The position numbers were made by a program, and so were the translations under genes. A stretch of 32,667 nt of DNA from an uncultured Bacilli bacterium (GTDB lineage: Bacteria > Bacillota_I > Bacilli_A > RF39 > UBA660), in contig CANRQG010000003.1 in NCBI GenBank assembly GCA_947632735.1, forward strand, positions 1 to 32,667, written 5' to 3'. Below are positions 23,977 through 31,934 of this stretch, piece by piece. Position 1 is the first letter of the stretch. Each line of letters opens with the position of its first letter. Below the pieces are notes generated by a model. It made no database searches. It was not told the origin of the DNA and saw only the letters and a list, made by a program, of their open reading frames with translations.

Positions 23977-25170
23977 ATGATTGTTAGAGAAAAATATTTG
24001 AATAAGATAAGAGGCTTTTATGAATCTGATTTAATTAAAATAATAGTTGGTATTCGTAGAAGTGGTAAATCTATTATTTTAGAACAAATAATGAATGAAA
24101 TAAAACAAAAATCAAATAATATTATATATTTGAACTTTGAAGATGAACGTGTTGTTTCTAATATTTATGATGATGAAAAATTACTCAAATATGTAGAAGA
24201 AAATAGAAAAGAAGGAAAATGCTATATATTTTTAGATGAAATACAAGAAATTACCAATTGGAATCTTGCTGTCAAAACATTAAGACTTCATAATAATTCA
24301 GTTTTTATTACTGGTAGTAATTCAAAGCTTTTATCGAAAGAATATACTGATGCATTTAGTGGAAGATATGTATCTTTTAGAGTAAGGCCATTTGTCTATA
24401 AAGAAATATTAGAATATTCCGAAGAGTTAAAAAAAGAAGTTTCTATATCTGATTATTTGATATGGGGTGGTTTTCCAAAAAGATTTGAATTTAATAATAA
24501 TGACATGATAACCTATTTAACAGATTTAAATAATTCTATAATAGTTAAGGATTTAATAGTCAGATTTAAAATAAAGAATGAAGAATTATTTAAAAGAATT
24601 GTTAATTACGTATTAGTATCTAATTCTAGAGTCTTCTCTTCCAGGTCGATTGAAGCATATCTAAAAAGCAATAATATTAAAGGTTCTATTAATACGATAA
24701 TTAAATATTTAGAATATTTGGAAAAAGCATACGTTATTAATAGAATAAAACCATATTCTAGAAAATCAAAAGAAGAATTAGAATATTATTATAAAATATA
24801 TAATGAAGATGTATCCTTTAATTCATTAAGATGTTTTAATAATAGATATGATTTAAGTCATAATTTAGAAAATATAGTTTATAATGAATTAATATTTATG
24901 GACTATGATTTAAAAGTTTTAAATAATGAAAACAATGGTAAAGAAATAGATTTTATTGCTGCTAAAGATGGTAAGGAATATTATATACAAGTAGCATATA
25001 GTGTTGAAGATGAAAAAGCTTATAATAGAGAATTTAGTGCTTTTGCAAACATTGATAATAACCAGAAGAAAATATTGATAACTAATGATGAAATAGATTA
25101 CTCTACTAGTACTGTTACACACTTAAAATTAAAAGATTTTTTACTACTTGATTCTCTTGATAAGATTTAA
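23977..25170 (+). CDS. DUF4143 AAA ATPase (AAA_14 family) 2
   Basis: A 397-residue ATPase with Walker A IIVGIRRSGKS (about residues 24-34), Walker B CYIFLDEIQEI (about 87-97), FITGSNSKLLS and the GGFP motif (WGGFPKRFE), then a DUF4143 domain ending in a PD-(D/E)xK-like KEIDFIAAKDGKEYYIQV. A GTG at 23965 could give four more residues, but it is part of GAGGTGA, which makes a well-placed ribosome site for the ATG at 23977. The role of this family is unknown. A terminator follows. The promoter carries 40-bp repeats, which suggests tight, possibly self-directed control (inference). Confidence 0.9.
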   Translation: MIVREKYLNKIRGFYESDLIKIIVGIRRSGKSIILEQIMNEIKQKSNNIIYLNFEDERVVSNIYDDEKLLKYVEENRKEGKCYIFLDEIQEITNWNLAVKTLRLHNNSVFITGSNSKLLSKEYTDAFSGRYVSFRVRPFVYKEILEYSEELKKEVSISDYLIWGGFPKRFEFNNNDMITYLTDLNNSIIVKDLIVRFKIKNEELFKRIVNYVLVSNSRVFSSRSIEAYLKSNNIKGSINTIIKYLEYLEKAYVINRIKPYSRKSKEELEYYYKIYNEDVSFNSLRCFNNRYDLSHNLENIVYNELIFMDYDLKVLNNENNGKEIDFIAAKDGKEYYIQVAYSVEDEKAYNREFSAFANIDNNQKKILITNDEIDYSTSTVTHLKLKDFLLLDSLDKI

Positions 25171-25237
25171 TAAAATTATTTATACATAAATATTTATATA
25201 GATAGAAAACAAATTCATAAATACTTTTACTCACGAG

Positions 25238-25261
25238 GCGTTTACTTTAGACGCTTTTTTG
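25238..25261 (+). terminator. Intrinsic terminator after DUF4143 ATPase 2
   Basis: GCGTTT and AGACGC form a 6-bp stem (one G-T pair) with loop ACTTT, followed by a run of T. It separates the ATPase from the right capsule operon. Confidence 0.75.
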
Positions 25262-25266
25262 TTTTT

Positions 25267-25330
25267 CATTTTTCAAAGGAATATCTAATTAAAACCTCAT
25301 GTCTTTGAAGAAATATTTTATTCTAGTTGA
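25267..25330. repeat. Two degenerate copies of the 33-bp repeat
   Basis: CATTTTTCAAAGGAATATCT at 25267 and CATGTCTTTGAAGAAATATT at 25298 (31 bases later) match the units at 22702-22833. They lie in the same order relative to the palindromic hairpin as in the other copy, so the two regions are duplicates. Confidence 0.7.
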
Positions 25331-25387
25331 AAAAAGCCTATAATTCTTTGTAAATAATTTACCTAAATTAGTTTTTTTTATGCTTAG

Positions 25388-25414
25388 GTACTGGCTATAT
25401 AGCCAGTACTTTTT
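25388..25414 (+). terminator. Palindromic hairpin with T run in front of the right capsule operon (possible attenuator)
   Basis: The same 22-bp perfect palindrome as at 22930, followed by five T and preceded by G, eight T and ATG. It ends about 70 bases before the first gene of the right operon. No promoter is seen between it and the gene. Either transcription must pass this hairpin, making it an attenuator, or a promoter was missed. Confidence 0.7.
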
Positions 25415-25483
25415 CCATTTTTAAACTTTAAACACCAGCATGGGCTTGTTATCTAAAAAATAACTTTAAGGAGGTAGTTTACT

Positions 25484-26158
25484 ATGGATAGTGATATGAC
25501 TATAAACGATGTTTCAGTATTTATAACTATAAAAAAAGTGACTTACTCGTTTATAAAAAGATTATTTGACATAGTTTGCTCTCTTGTGGGAATCATCTTC
25601 TTAATACCGCTATCAATAATAATTAAAATTTCTTATATTTTAATGGGTGATTTTCATTCTATTTTCTTTACGCAAAATAGAATTGGTAAAAATGGTAAAG
25701 AATTTAAATTTTTCAAGTTTAGAACTATGGTAGTTAATGCTGATGAAGTTTTATTCAAACTTTTAAAAGAAGATAAAGAAATGGCTAAGGAATATAAGAA
25801 AAATAGAAAATTAAAGAATGATCCTAGAATTACAAAATTAGGAAAAATATTAAGGAGAACATCAATTGATGAACTACCACAATTAATTAATGTTTTTCTT
25901 GGCAATATGACTATGATTGGAAATAGACCTTATTTACCAAGAGAAAAAGAAGATATGGGCAAATATTATAAAGATATCATAAAAACAAAGCCAGGAATAA
26001 CAGGATATTGGCAAGTATCAGGAAAGAAGAATGCTACATTTCAAAAAAGACTAGAACTTGAAAGTTTTTATTCCAAAAATTGTGGTTTAAAGATGGATAT
26101 CAAAATATTTTTTAAAACATTTGGAGCTGTCGTTAAAGGCCACGGAGCTGATGAGTAA
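25484..26158 (+). CDS. Priming sugar-1-phosphate transferase 2
   Basis: First gene of the right operon, a 224-residue monotopic phosphoglycosyltransferase paralogous to the one at 14057-14737. It has one membrane helix (about residues 28-52), RIGKNGKEFKFFKFRTM, catalytic TSIDELPQ, GNRPYLPREKEDMG and the standard PGITGYWQVSGKKNATF. The conserved C-terminal block differs clearly from that of the left paralogue, so the two probably load different sugars onto undecaprenyl phosphate and start two different polymers. AAGGAGG lies before the ATG. The next gene starts two bases after its stop. Confidence 0.93.
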   Translation: MDSDMTINDVSVFITIKKVTYSFIKRLFDIVCSLVGIIFLIPLSIIIKISYILMGDFHSIFFTQNRIGKNGKEFKFFKFRTMVVNADEVLFKLLKEDKEMAKEYKKNRKLKNDPRITKLGKILRRTSIDELPQLINVFLGNMTMIGNRPYLPREKEDMGKYYKDIIKTKPGITGYWQVSGKKNATFQKRLELESFYSKNCGLKMDIKIFFKTFGAVVKGHGADE

Positions 26159-26160
26159 TT

Positions 26161-27294
26161 ATGAAAATAGCAATGATAGGTCAAAAACGAATACCATCTC
26201 GTGAAGGTGGTGTTGAAATAGTAGTAGAAGAATTGGCTACGAGAATGGCCAAATTAGGATATGAAGTTACTTGCTACAATAGAAAAGGAAAAAATGTTTT
26301 GGATAAAAATGAGAAAGTTCAAAAAATAAAAGAATACAAAGGAGTAAAAATAAAAGAAGTTTTAACAATAGATAAAAAAGGGCTAGCTGCTATGACCTCC
26401 TCTTTTTTTGGAACGATAAAAATTCTTTTTTCAGATGCCAATGTTGTTCATTATCACGCTGAAGGTCCGTGTGCTATGATACCACTTATCAAATTTTTTT
26501 CTAGAAAAAAAATAATTGCAACAATACACGGATTAGATTGGCAAAGAGCTAAATGGGGAACAGGTTTTGCATCTAGATATATAAAATTCGGCGAAAAAAT
26601 GGCTGCAAAATATGCTGATGAAGTAATTGTTTTGAGTTTAAATGTTCAGAACTATTTTAAAGAAGTATATAATCGTGAGACAAAATTTATATCAAACGGA
26701 GTTAGTAAACCGAATATTTTGAAAGCAAATATAATAACACAAAAATATAATATAAAAAAAGATGATTATATTTTATTTCTAGGAAGGATTGTACCTGAAA
26801 AAGGTATTCATTACTTAATAAATGCATTCAATAATATTAAAACTAATAAAAAATTAGTTATAAGTGGAGCTGCAAGCGATACAGAATCTTATTATATGAA
26901 ATTAAAAAAGCTAGCTAATAATAATGAAAATATAATTTTTACGGGCTTTGTCAAAGGCAGAGAATTAGAAGAATTATATAGTAATGCATATTTGTATGTA
27001 TTACCAAGTGATTTGGAAGGAATGCCCCTTTCACTTCTTGAAGCAATGAGTTATGGAAATTGTTGTTTAACATCTGATATTCCAGAATGTAGCAATGTTA
27101 TAGACAATTATGGAATTACTTTTAAAAAAGGAAATGAAAAAGATTTGCAAAAGGAATTAGCAAATTTATTAGATAACAAAAAGCTTGTTGATAAATATAA
27201 AGAAAATTCAAGAGACTATATTCTTAGCAAATATAACTGGAATAAGGTTGTTGAAACTACTATCGAACTTTACAATGAGGTGACTTCTAAATGA
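26161..27294 (+). CDS. GT4 glycosyltransferase, DUF1972 / rhamnosyltransferase-like
   Basis: A 377-residue GT-B enzyme. MKIAMIGQKRIPSREGGVEI is the hallmark of the DUF1972-containing group, which includes Cps2T/RgpA-like rhamnosyltransferases that add the second sugar of streptococcal capsules. HYHAEGPCAMIP, TIHGLDWQRAKWG and SNGV follow, and the donor site DLEGMPLSLLEAMSYG has E-x7-E. A second-position transfer onto the primer sugar fits its place as gene 2. Rhamnose as donor is possible, but no dTDP-rhamnose genes lie in the window. It overlaps the next gene by ATGA. Confidence 0.9.
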   Translation: MKIAMIGQKRIPSREGGVEIVVEELATRMAKLGYEVTCYNRKGKNVLDKNEKVQKIKEYKGVKIKEVLTIDKKGLAAMTSSFFGTIKILFSDANVVHYHAEGPCAMIPLIKFFSRKKIIATIHGLDWQRAKWGTGFASRYIKFGEKMAAKYADEVIVLSLNVQNYFKEVYNRETKFISNGVSKPNILKANIITQKYNIKKDDYILFLGRIVPEKGIHYLINAFNNIKTNKKLVISGAASDTESYYMKLKKLANNNENIIFTGFVKGRELEELYSNAYLYVLPSDLEGMPLSLLEAMSYGNCCLTSDIPECSNVIDNYGITFKKGNEKDLQKELANLLDNKKLVDKYKENSRDYILSKYNWNKVVETTIELYNEVTSK

Positions 27295-28445
27295 TAGACA
27301 TTATCTTATTTTTCATTTATGTAACAGTTTATACAACTGTTGTCTCAATTTATAATTTTGGTCACCCAGTAGCAAATTTAAGATATTATGTTCTTTTTTT
27401 GCTATGCATCTTATCTGCAATAGTTTATCTGATTTCAAAAAAAACAAAGAATAAAAAAATATTTGGTAAAGAAAATTTATATTTGATAGTTGTATCCTTA
27501 GTATTTTTAGTTTTTTCATATATAAAAGCTTGTAGTATATCTATGAGTTTAAATTTAAGGACATTTGTACAAATCTCCTTATTTCTGTTACCAACATTAT
27601 ATTCTTTTTATGTAGTTAATTTCATTTCAAAGAAACATATATACGCAATGTTAAAAATTGCGTTAGTCATAATAATAATCACTTATTTTTTTGATATGCA
27701 GGAAGTGAAGCATAATATTTTAGAATTTTTTAGGATAAGTAATTGGCTTTCTATAGATTATCTTCATTCAGTTAGTTTTACTGAAAGTCACAACTGGGCT
27801 GAAACATTTCTACAACTATTTCTATTCTTTTTCTTTGCTTATCATAAGGATAAGAATGATAAATCATTGAAAAGATATTGTATCACTTCATTAATATTTA
27901 CCCTTTTGGCTTTTAAAAGATTAGGTATGTTGTTTGCACTGTTCATTTGTTTTTTTGGTAAGAAAATTATTGAAAAAAACAATTTCAAAAAAAATCACAA
28001 AATACTATTGACTTTTACTTTTGTCATATCAACAATTTTTTACATATCCTTTATGCAAGGGAAGATATTTGATTACAATACAGTTTTCAGTTTAACAACA
28101 GGGCGAAATTGGATATTAAAACTTTGGGAAATGAAAGGTTATTTATCTTATGGATATGGGACAAGTATGTTAGTTATTGGTAGATACTTGGAAATGGATT
28201 TAGTGGAAATATATATGGAGTTAAATATTTTTTGCTTAATAATTTTTATATATAGTTATTTTAATATATGTAAAAAAAACATTTATGCAAATATAATTAT
28301 GATTTATGTATTAGCAAATATGTTAACTGCTTCTAGTCTTCCGTGGCAAATTTCTTGGGTTATTATGATGATAAACATTTCATTTATAGTAAATTTTGAT
28401 TCTATAAGTAATAATTCAATAAAGAAAGGATATTTATATGAATAA
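27291..28445 (+). CDS. Membrane protein, probable Wzy-type polysaccharide polymerase
   Basis: A 384-residue protein with about ten hydrophobic segments, overlapping the genes on both sides by 4 and 8 bases. It lacks a motif that I can assign with confidence, but topology, length and position fit an O-antigen polymerase/ligase-like protein. A large loop near residues 155-170 (VSFTESHNWAE) and a later TTGRNWILKLWEMKGYLSYG stretch resemble polymerase loops, with G-R-N-x-x-W seen in many Wzy-like proteins. No flippase has yet appeared in this operon and may lie beyond the right edge. Confidence is moderate for function, high for coding. Confidence 0.75.
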   Translation: MIDIILFFIYVTVYTTVVSIYNFGHPVANLRYYVLFLLCILSAIVYLISKKTKNKKIFGKENLYLIVVSLVFLVFSYIKACSISMSLNLRTFVQISLFLLPTLYSFYVVNFISKKHIYAMLKIALVIIIITYFFDMQEVKHNILEFFRISNWLSIDYLHSVSFTESHNWAETFLQLFLFFFFAYHKDKNDKSLKRYCITSLIFTLLAFKRLGMLFALFICFFGKKIIEKNNFKKNHKILLTFTFVISTIFYISFMQGKIFDYNTVFSLTTGRNWILKLWEMKGYLSYGYGTSMLVIGRYLEMDLVEIYMELNIFCLIIFIYSYFNICKKNIYANIIMIYVLANMLTASSLPWQISWVIMMINISFIVNFDSISNNSIKKGYLYE

Positions 28446-29415
28446 AAAAGTTAGTATTGTAGTTCCTATTTATAATGTTGAAAAATATCTTGATAAGTGC
28501 ATAAATTCGGTAGTAAATCAAACATATAAAAATATTGAAATACTTTTAATAGATGATGGTTCTACTGATAATAGTGGAAAAATTGCGGAAAAATGGACAA
28601 AAAAAGACGATAGAATAACTGTTTACCATAAGGCAAATGGTGGTTTATCAGATGCAAGAAATTATGGAATAAAAAAGGCAAATGGAAATTATATTTGTTT
28701 CATAGATTCTGATGATTGGGTAGAAAATAATTATATTGAAAGATTACTATTGAAAATTTGTGAAAACGATTGTGATATTTCGATTTGTAACCCAATTTAT
28801 GATTTTGAAGATAGTATAAGTAAAGTAAAACAAAAGAAAAATAGTAAAAACAATTATATTATGAATTCTGAAGAAGCTATTTTACAACTAAATAATTTTA
28901 GATATTTTGATATGTCTGCTTGGTGTAAACTTTATAAAATTGAGCTTTTTAATAATATAAAATTCCCAAAAGGAAAATATTGTGAAGATTTTTATATAAT
29001 GTATAAATTATTTGATAAAGCAAATAAAATAATTTATTTTAATGAATACTTGTATCACTACATTCAAAGAAAAGGCAGTATAACAAATAGTAAAAATTTA
29101 AGATATGACTTTATTTATGCTGCCTATCAGCAAATGATTTTTGTAGAAAGAAAATATCCAAAATTAAAAAATGTAGTTAGAAGTGCTTATGCCTCATCAA
29201 TTTTAACAATTTACAATAAATCAATAGAAAACAAAATACTATTAAAACCAGATATAAAAGAAAAATTTATTACAGAGGTAAAAAATAATTATAAGTATGT
29301 AAAAGAAAATTCTCAAATACCACTGATTAAAAAGTTTCAAATTTTTCTTTTTTCGAAAAACAGAACTATTTACAAAATTTTTTTTAAGTTATACAAATTA
29401 GTATTCAAAATATGA
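28438..29415 (+). CDS. Glycosyltransferase family 2
   Basis: A 325-residue GT-A-fold enzyme: KVSIVVPIYNVEKYLDKCIN at the start, EILLIDDGSTDNSGKIA near residue 36, GGLSDARNYGIKKANG, and YICFIDSDDWVE with the metal-binding DSDD near residue 90. The DMSAWCKLYK block near residue 160 and EDFYIMYKLF are typical of capsule GT2 members. It overlaps the polymerase-like gene and is followed by a 57-base gap. The donor sugar is not readable. Confidence 0.92.
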   Translation: MNKKVSIVVPIYNVEKYLDKCINSVVNQTYKNIEILLIDDGSTDNSGKIAEKWTKKDDRITVYHKANGGLSDARNYGIKKANGNYICFIDSDDWVENNYIERLLLKICENDCDISICNPIYDFEDSISKVKQKKNSKNNYIMNSEEAILQLNNFRYFDMSAWCKLYKIELFNNIKFPKGKYCEDFYIMYKLFDKANKIIYFNEYLYHYIQRKGSITNSKNLRYDFIYAAYQQMIFVERKYPKLKNVVRSAYASSILTIYNKSIENKILLKPDIKEKFITEVKNNYKYVKENSQIPLIKKFQIFLFSKNRTIYKIFFKLYKLVFKI

Positions 29416-29472
29416 GAATACTCTAAAAAAATATTAAAAAAACACCAACTAAATTTAAAGGAGGTAGTATTA

Positions 29473-30021
29473 TTGATTACCACATATAAAGAATTAAAAG
29501 AATGGTTAAAATATGAAAAACAAAATTATCCGATGAAACTGTTTGATATAGTAACTAGAAACCAAAAATACTACAATTGGAAATATCTAAAGCTTTTGCG
29601 ATACTGTGAATATTATAGAAATAGTAAAAACATACTTTTATTCCCTTTTTATGTTTGTACAAGACTAAGACGAAATCTTTTGGGTAAGCAAATTGGTATT
29701 GAAATTGGAGAAAATTGTTGTGATAAAGGATTAAATATATATCATAATGGTTCAATTGTAATTAATGGTAATTCTAAAATTGGAATGAATTTGAAATTAC
29801 ACGGTTGTAACTGCATTGGAAATCTAGGTGAAAAAAATATGAAATGTCCAACTATTGGTAATAATGTTGATTTTGGTGTGGGAGCTATTGCTATTGGAGA
29901 TATAAAAATTGCAGATGGTGTTACGATTGGAGCTAATGCTACCTGTGTTAAGGATTGCTTAAGTAAAAATACAACTCTAGTGGGGACACCTGCTAAAGCG
30001 ATAAAAAAGGATAATATTTAA
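29473..30021 (+). CDS. Hexapeptide-repeat acyltransferase (serine acetyltransferase-like)
   Basis: A 182-residue left-handed beta-helix acyltransferase, likely adding O-acetyl groups to the capsule repeat. A helical N-terminal part precedes hexapeptide repeats from about residue 70: IGIEIGENC, GSIVINGNSKIGMNLKLHGC, then IGNNVDFGVGAIAIGDIKIADGVTIGANA and the closing VGTPAKAI loop. The His in LHG is the likely catalytic base, as in CysE-type enzymes. No cysteine-synthesis context exists here, so a capsule role is preferred. It starts at TTG, fixed by AAAGGAGG seven or so bases upstream. Confidence 0.88.
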   Translation: MITTYKELKEWLKYEKQNYPMKLFDIVTRNQKYYNWKYLKLLRYCEYYRNSKNILLFPFYVCTRLRRNLLGKQIGIEIGENCCDKGLNIYHNGSIVINGNSKIGMNLKLHGCNCIGNLGEKNMKCPTIGNNVDFGVGAIAIGDIKIADGVTIGANATCVKDCLSKNTTLVGTPAKAIKKDNI

Positions 30022-30023
30022 TT

Positions 30024-31133
30024 ATGAAAAAAGTTATTTTTGCGGAAACACCATATCAAGTTATTGTTTCCCTATATATAAAAAAACAATACTCAAAAAA
30101 AGATGATATCGTAGATTTAATTATTACAGATACATTTAATGGCCACATTAACTTATATAATAATTTAGTTAATAAAAATATCTTTAATAATGTCTTTATT
30201 GCTAAAGCAGAAGACTTAATCTTGCCTAAATCAATTAAAAAAAGGATAAAAAAGTTATATTACATTCTATTACCACAAAAAATGATAAAAAAATCTTTAG
30301 GAACAATAGACTTCTATGATGAAATATATTGTTGGAATTATGATGCATTTATTGCTAACATAAGAAGTTATTTTGCCTTAAACAATAAACCTGCACGCTT
30401 ATTTATATATGATGAAGGATATGTATCCTACTTTCCATTAAATAAAGTGATTCCAAAAAAGGGTTTTTTAAAAATTATTGAGTTCAGAAATAAACTTGCA
30501 GGTATATCAAATGTAATAAGAGAAAATATTGATGGTATTTTATTGTTTGAACCAGAGCTTTTAATATATGAACCAAATTGTCCTATTTTAGTCTTAAATA
30601 AAACTCAAGGCTTAACCAATGAATTCAAAAAACTTATTGAGGAATTATTTAATACATATAACATAATACAAAACTATGATAAAAAATATATTATTTTTGA
30701 GGAAGCAATGTTTTCTAATTCAGATGAATTTGATGATGAAAAAATAATTTTGGATATAGTAAATAAAGTTGGAAAAGACAATGTATTAATAAAATTACAC
30801 CCAAGAACAAAAGAAGATAGATTTTCAAAGTTAGGAATAAAAACATTAGGAAGTGATGGCATACCTTGGGAAGCTATAACTTTAACTGGTGATTTTTCCA
30901 ATAAAATATTAATCGCAATTAGTAGTGGTAGCATTGTTAATTATAGACTTACTTATGGAAAAAATATGAGAGCTATTTTGTTGTTTAAACTTTTTAAGAC
31001 AAATTTAAAATATTTAAGTAGCAACTATGATAAATTCTGGAACAAATTAAAATCAACTTATCCTGAGAGTGGCATATATATGCCTGAAACTATGGAAGAG
31101 CTAGATAAAATATTAACTGAAATTAGAAAATAA
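30024..31133 (+). CDS. Glycosyltransferase family 52-like (sialyltransferase-type) protein
   Basis: A 369-residue protein starting KKVIFAETPYQVIVSLYI, the typical N-terminus (TPYQ) of GT52 and related CMP-sugar-using transferases. Later blocks include FIYDEGYVSYF and VLIKLHPRTKEDRFSKLG, where family members carry the K-x-HPR motif that binds the CMP part, and ISSGSIVNYRLTYGK. GT52 enzymes transfer sialic acid or, in some members, other sugars. A CMP-sugar synthetase-like gene lies 126 bases downstream, which fits a CMP-activated donor. The donor's identity is open because no NeuB-type synthase is seen. Confidence 0.75.
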   Translation: MKKVIFAETPYQVIVSLYIKKQYSKKDDIVDLIITDTFNGHINLYNNLVNKNIFNNVFIAKAEDLILPKSIKKRIKKLYYILLPQKMIKKSLGTIDFYDEIYCWNYDAFIANIRSYFALNNKPARLFIYDEGYVSYFPLNKVIPKKGFLKIIEFRNKLAGISNVIRENIDGILLFEPELLIYEPNCPILVLNKTQGLTNEFKKLIEELFNTYNIIQNYDKKYIIFEEAMFSNSDEFDDEKIILDIVNKVGKDNVLIKLHPRTKEDRFSKLGIKTLGSDGIPWEAITLTGDFSNKILIAISSGSIVNYRLTYGKNMRAILLFKLFKTNLKYLSSNYDKFWNKLKSTYPESGIYMPETMEELDKILTEIRK

Positions 31134-31259
31134 AATCTGCTCAACATAGATTAAATAAGACATCAAAATTATAAAAGTTTTTAATGTTGGTGAGTTGGTT
31201 TTAACGCTAGTATTTTTAAAATATTAAAAAATAAAAAAAGAAATGGAGAATGATAGAAA

Positions 31260-31934
31260 ATGAAAACAGTTGCCTTTGTACCAATAAAACTAAATAATCA
31301 AAGAACCCCCGGAAAAAATACAAAAAAATTTGATGATGGAACACCATTGATAACAGTATTTCTTAAAACATTAGTTAAGTGTACTGAAATTGATGAGCTA
31401 TATGTTTTTTGTAGTAATGAATCAATTAAGGAATATTTAATACCAGGTGTTAAATTCTTAAAAAGACCAGAATTTCTTGATACACAAGAAGCGACTCCAC
31501 AAGATATTATTTCTGAATTTATGAAATTAATCGATGCTGACATTTATGCTGTATGCCACTGCACATCACCATTTGTTAGTGTAAAACATATTAATAAATG
31601 TTTTAATTCTGTTAAGGAAGGCAAATACGATTCTGCTTTTACAGGTGAAAAAATACAAAGATTATTGTGGAATGCTGAAAATAAGCCTATTAACTTTAAT
31701 GCTGAAAACATTCCTAGAACACAGGATTTAAATCCTATATATAGCGAAGTTTCTGCAACTTATGTTTTTAGAAAAGAAGTCTTTACGAGATATAAAAGGC
31801 GTATCGGTATTAACCCATTAATTGTAGAGGTAAGTGGGATAGAATGCGTGGATATAGATTATCCGGAAGATTTTGAAATAGCTAATGCAATATATATGAT
31901 GATTATAAATAATAGAAAGGACGATAATAAATGA
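31260..31934 (+). CDS. CMP-sugar synthetase-like cytidylyltransferase (acylneuraminate type)
   Basis: A 224-residue nucleotidyltransferase of the NeuA/KdsB-like group. The CTP loop, FVPIKLNNQRTPGKNTKKF (residues 6-24), is altered from the normal IPARGGSKxxPxKN: the Gly-rich part is replaced but R-x-PGKN is kept. LYVFCSNESI, FLKRPEFLD, AVCHCTSPFV and IPRTQDLNPIYSE match the conserved order, and CVDIDYPEDFEIA matches the C-terminal metal-binding D-x-D-x-P-E-D. It overlaps the downstream aldolase gene by ATGA. It probably activates an acidic keto sugar or similar compound as a CMP derivative; the substrate may not be sialic acid. Confidence 0.85.
   Translation: MKTVAFVPIKLNNQRTPGKNTKKFDDGTPLITVFLKTLVKCTEIDELYVFCSNESIKEYLIPGVKFLKRPEFLDTQEATPQDIISEFMKLIDADIYAVCHCTSPFVSVKHINKCFNSVKEGKYDSAFTGEKIQRLLWNAENKPINFNAENIPRTQDLNPIYSEVSATYVFRKEVFTRYKRRIGINPLIVEVSGIECVDIDYPEDFEIANAIYMMIINNRKDDNK

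Larger units (their letters stand above)
25171..25483. other. Leader region of the right capsule operon
   Basis: This 313-base gap holds the ATPase terminator, degenerate 33-bp repeats and palindromic hairpin. A TATAAT-like box at about 25339 lies upstream of the hairpin, but its -35 is poor. Just before the gene GTTAT and ATAAC can pair over a short loop, followed by AAGGAGG, the ribosome site. Confidence 0.65.
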
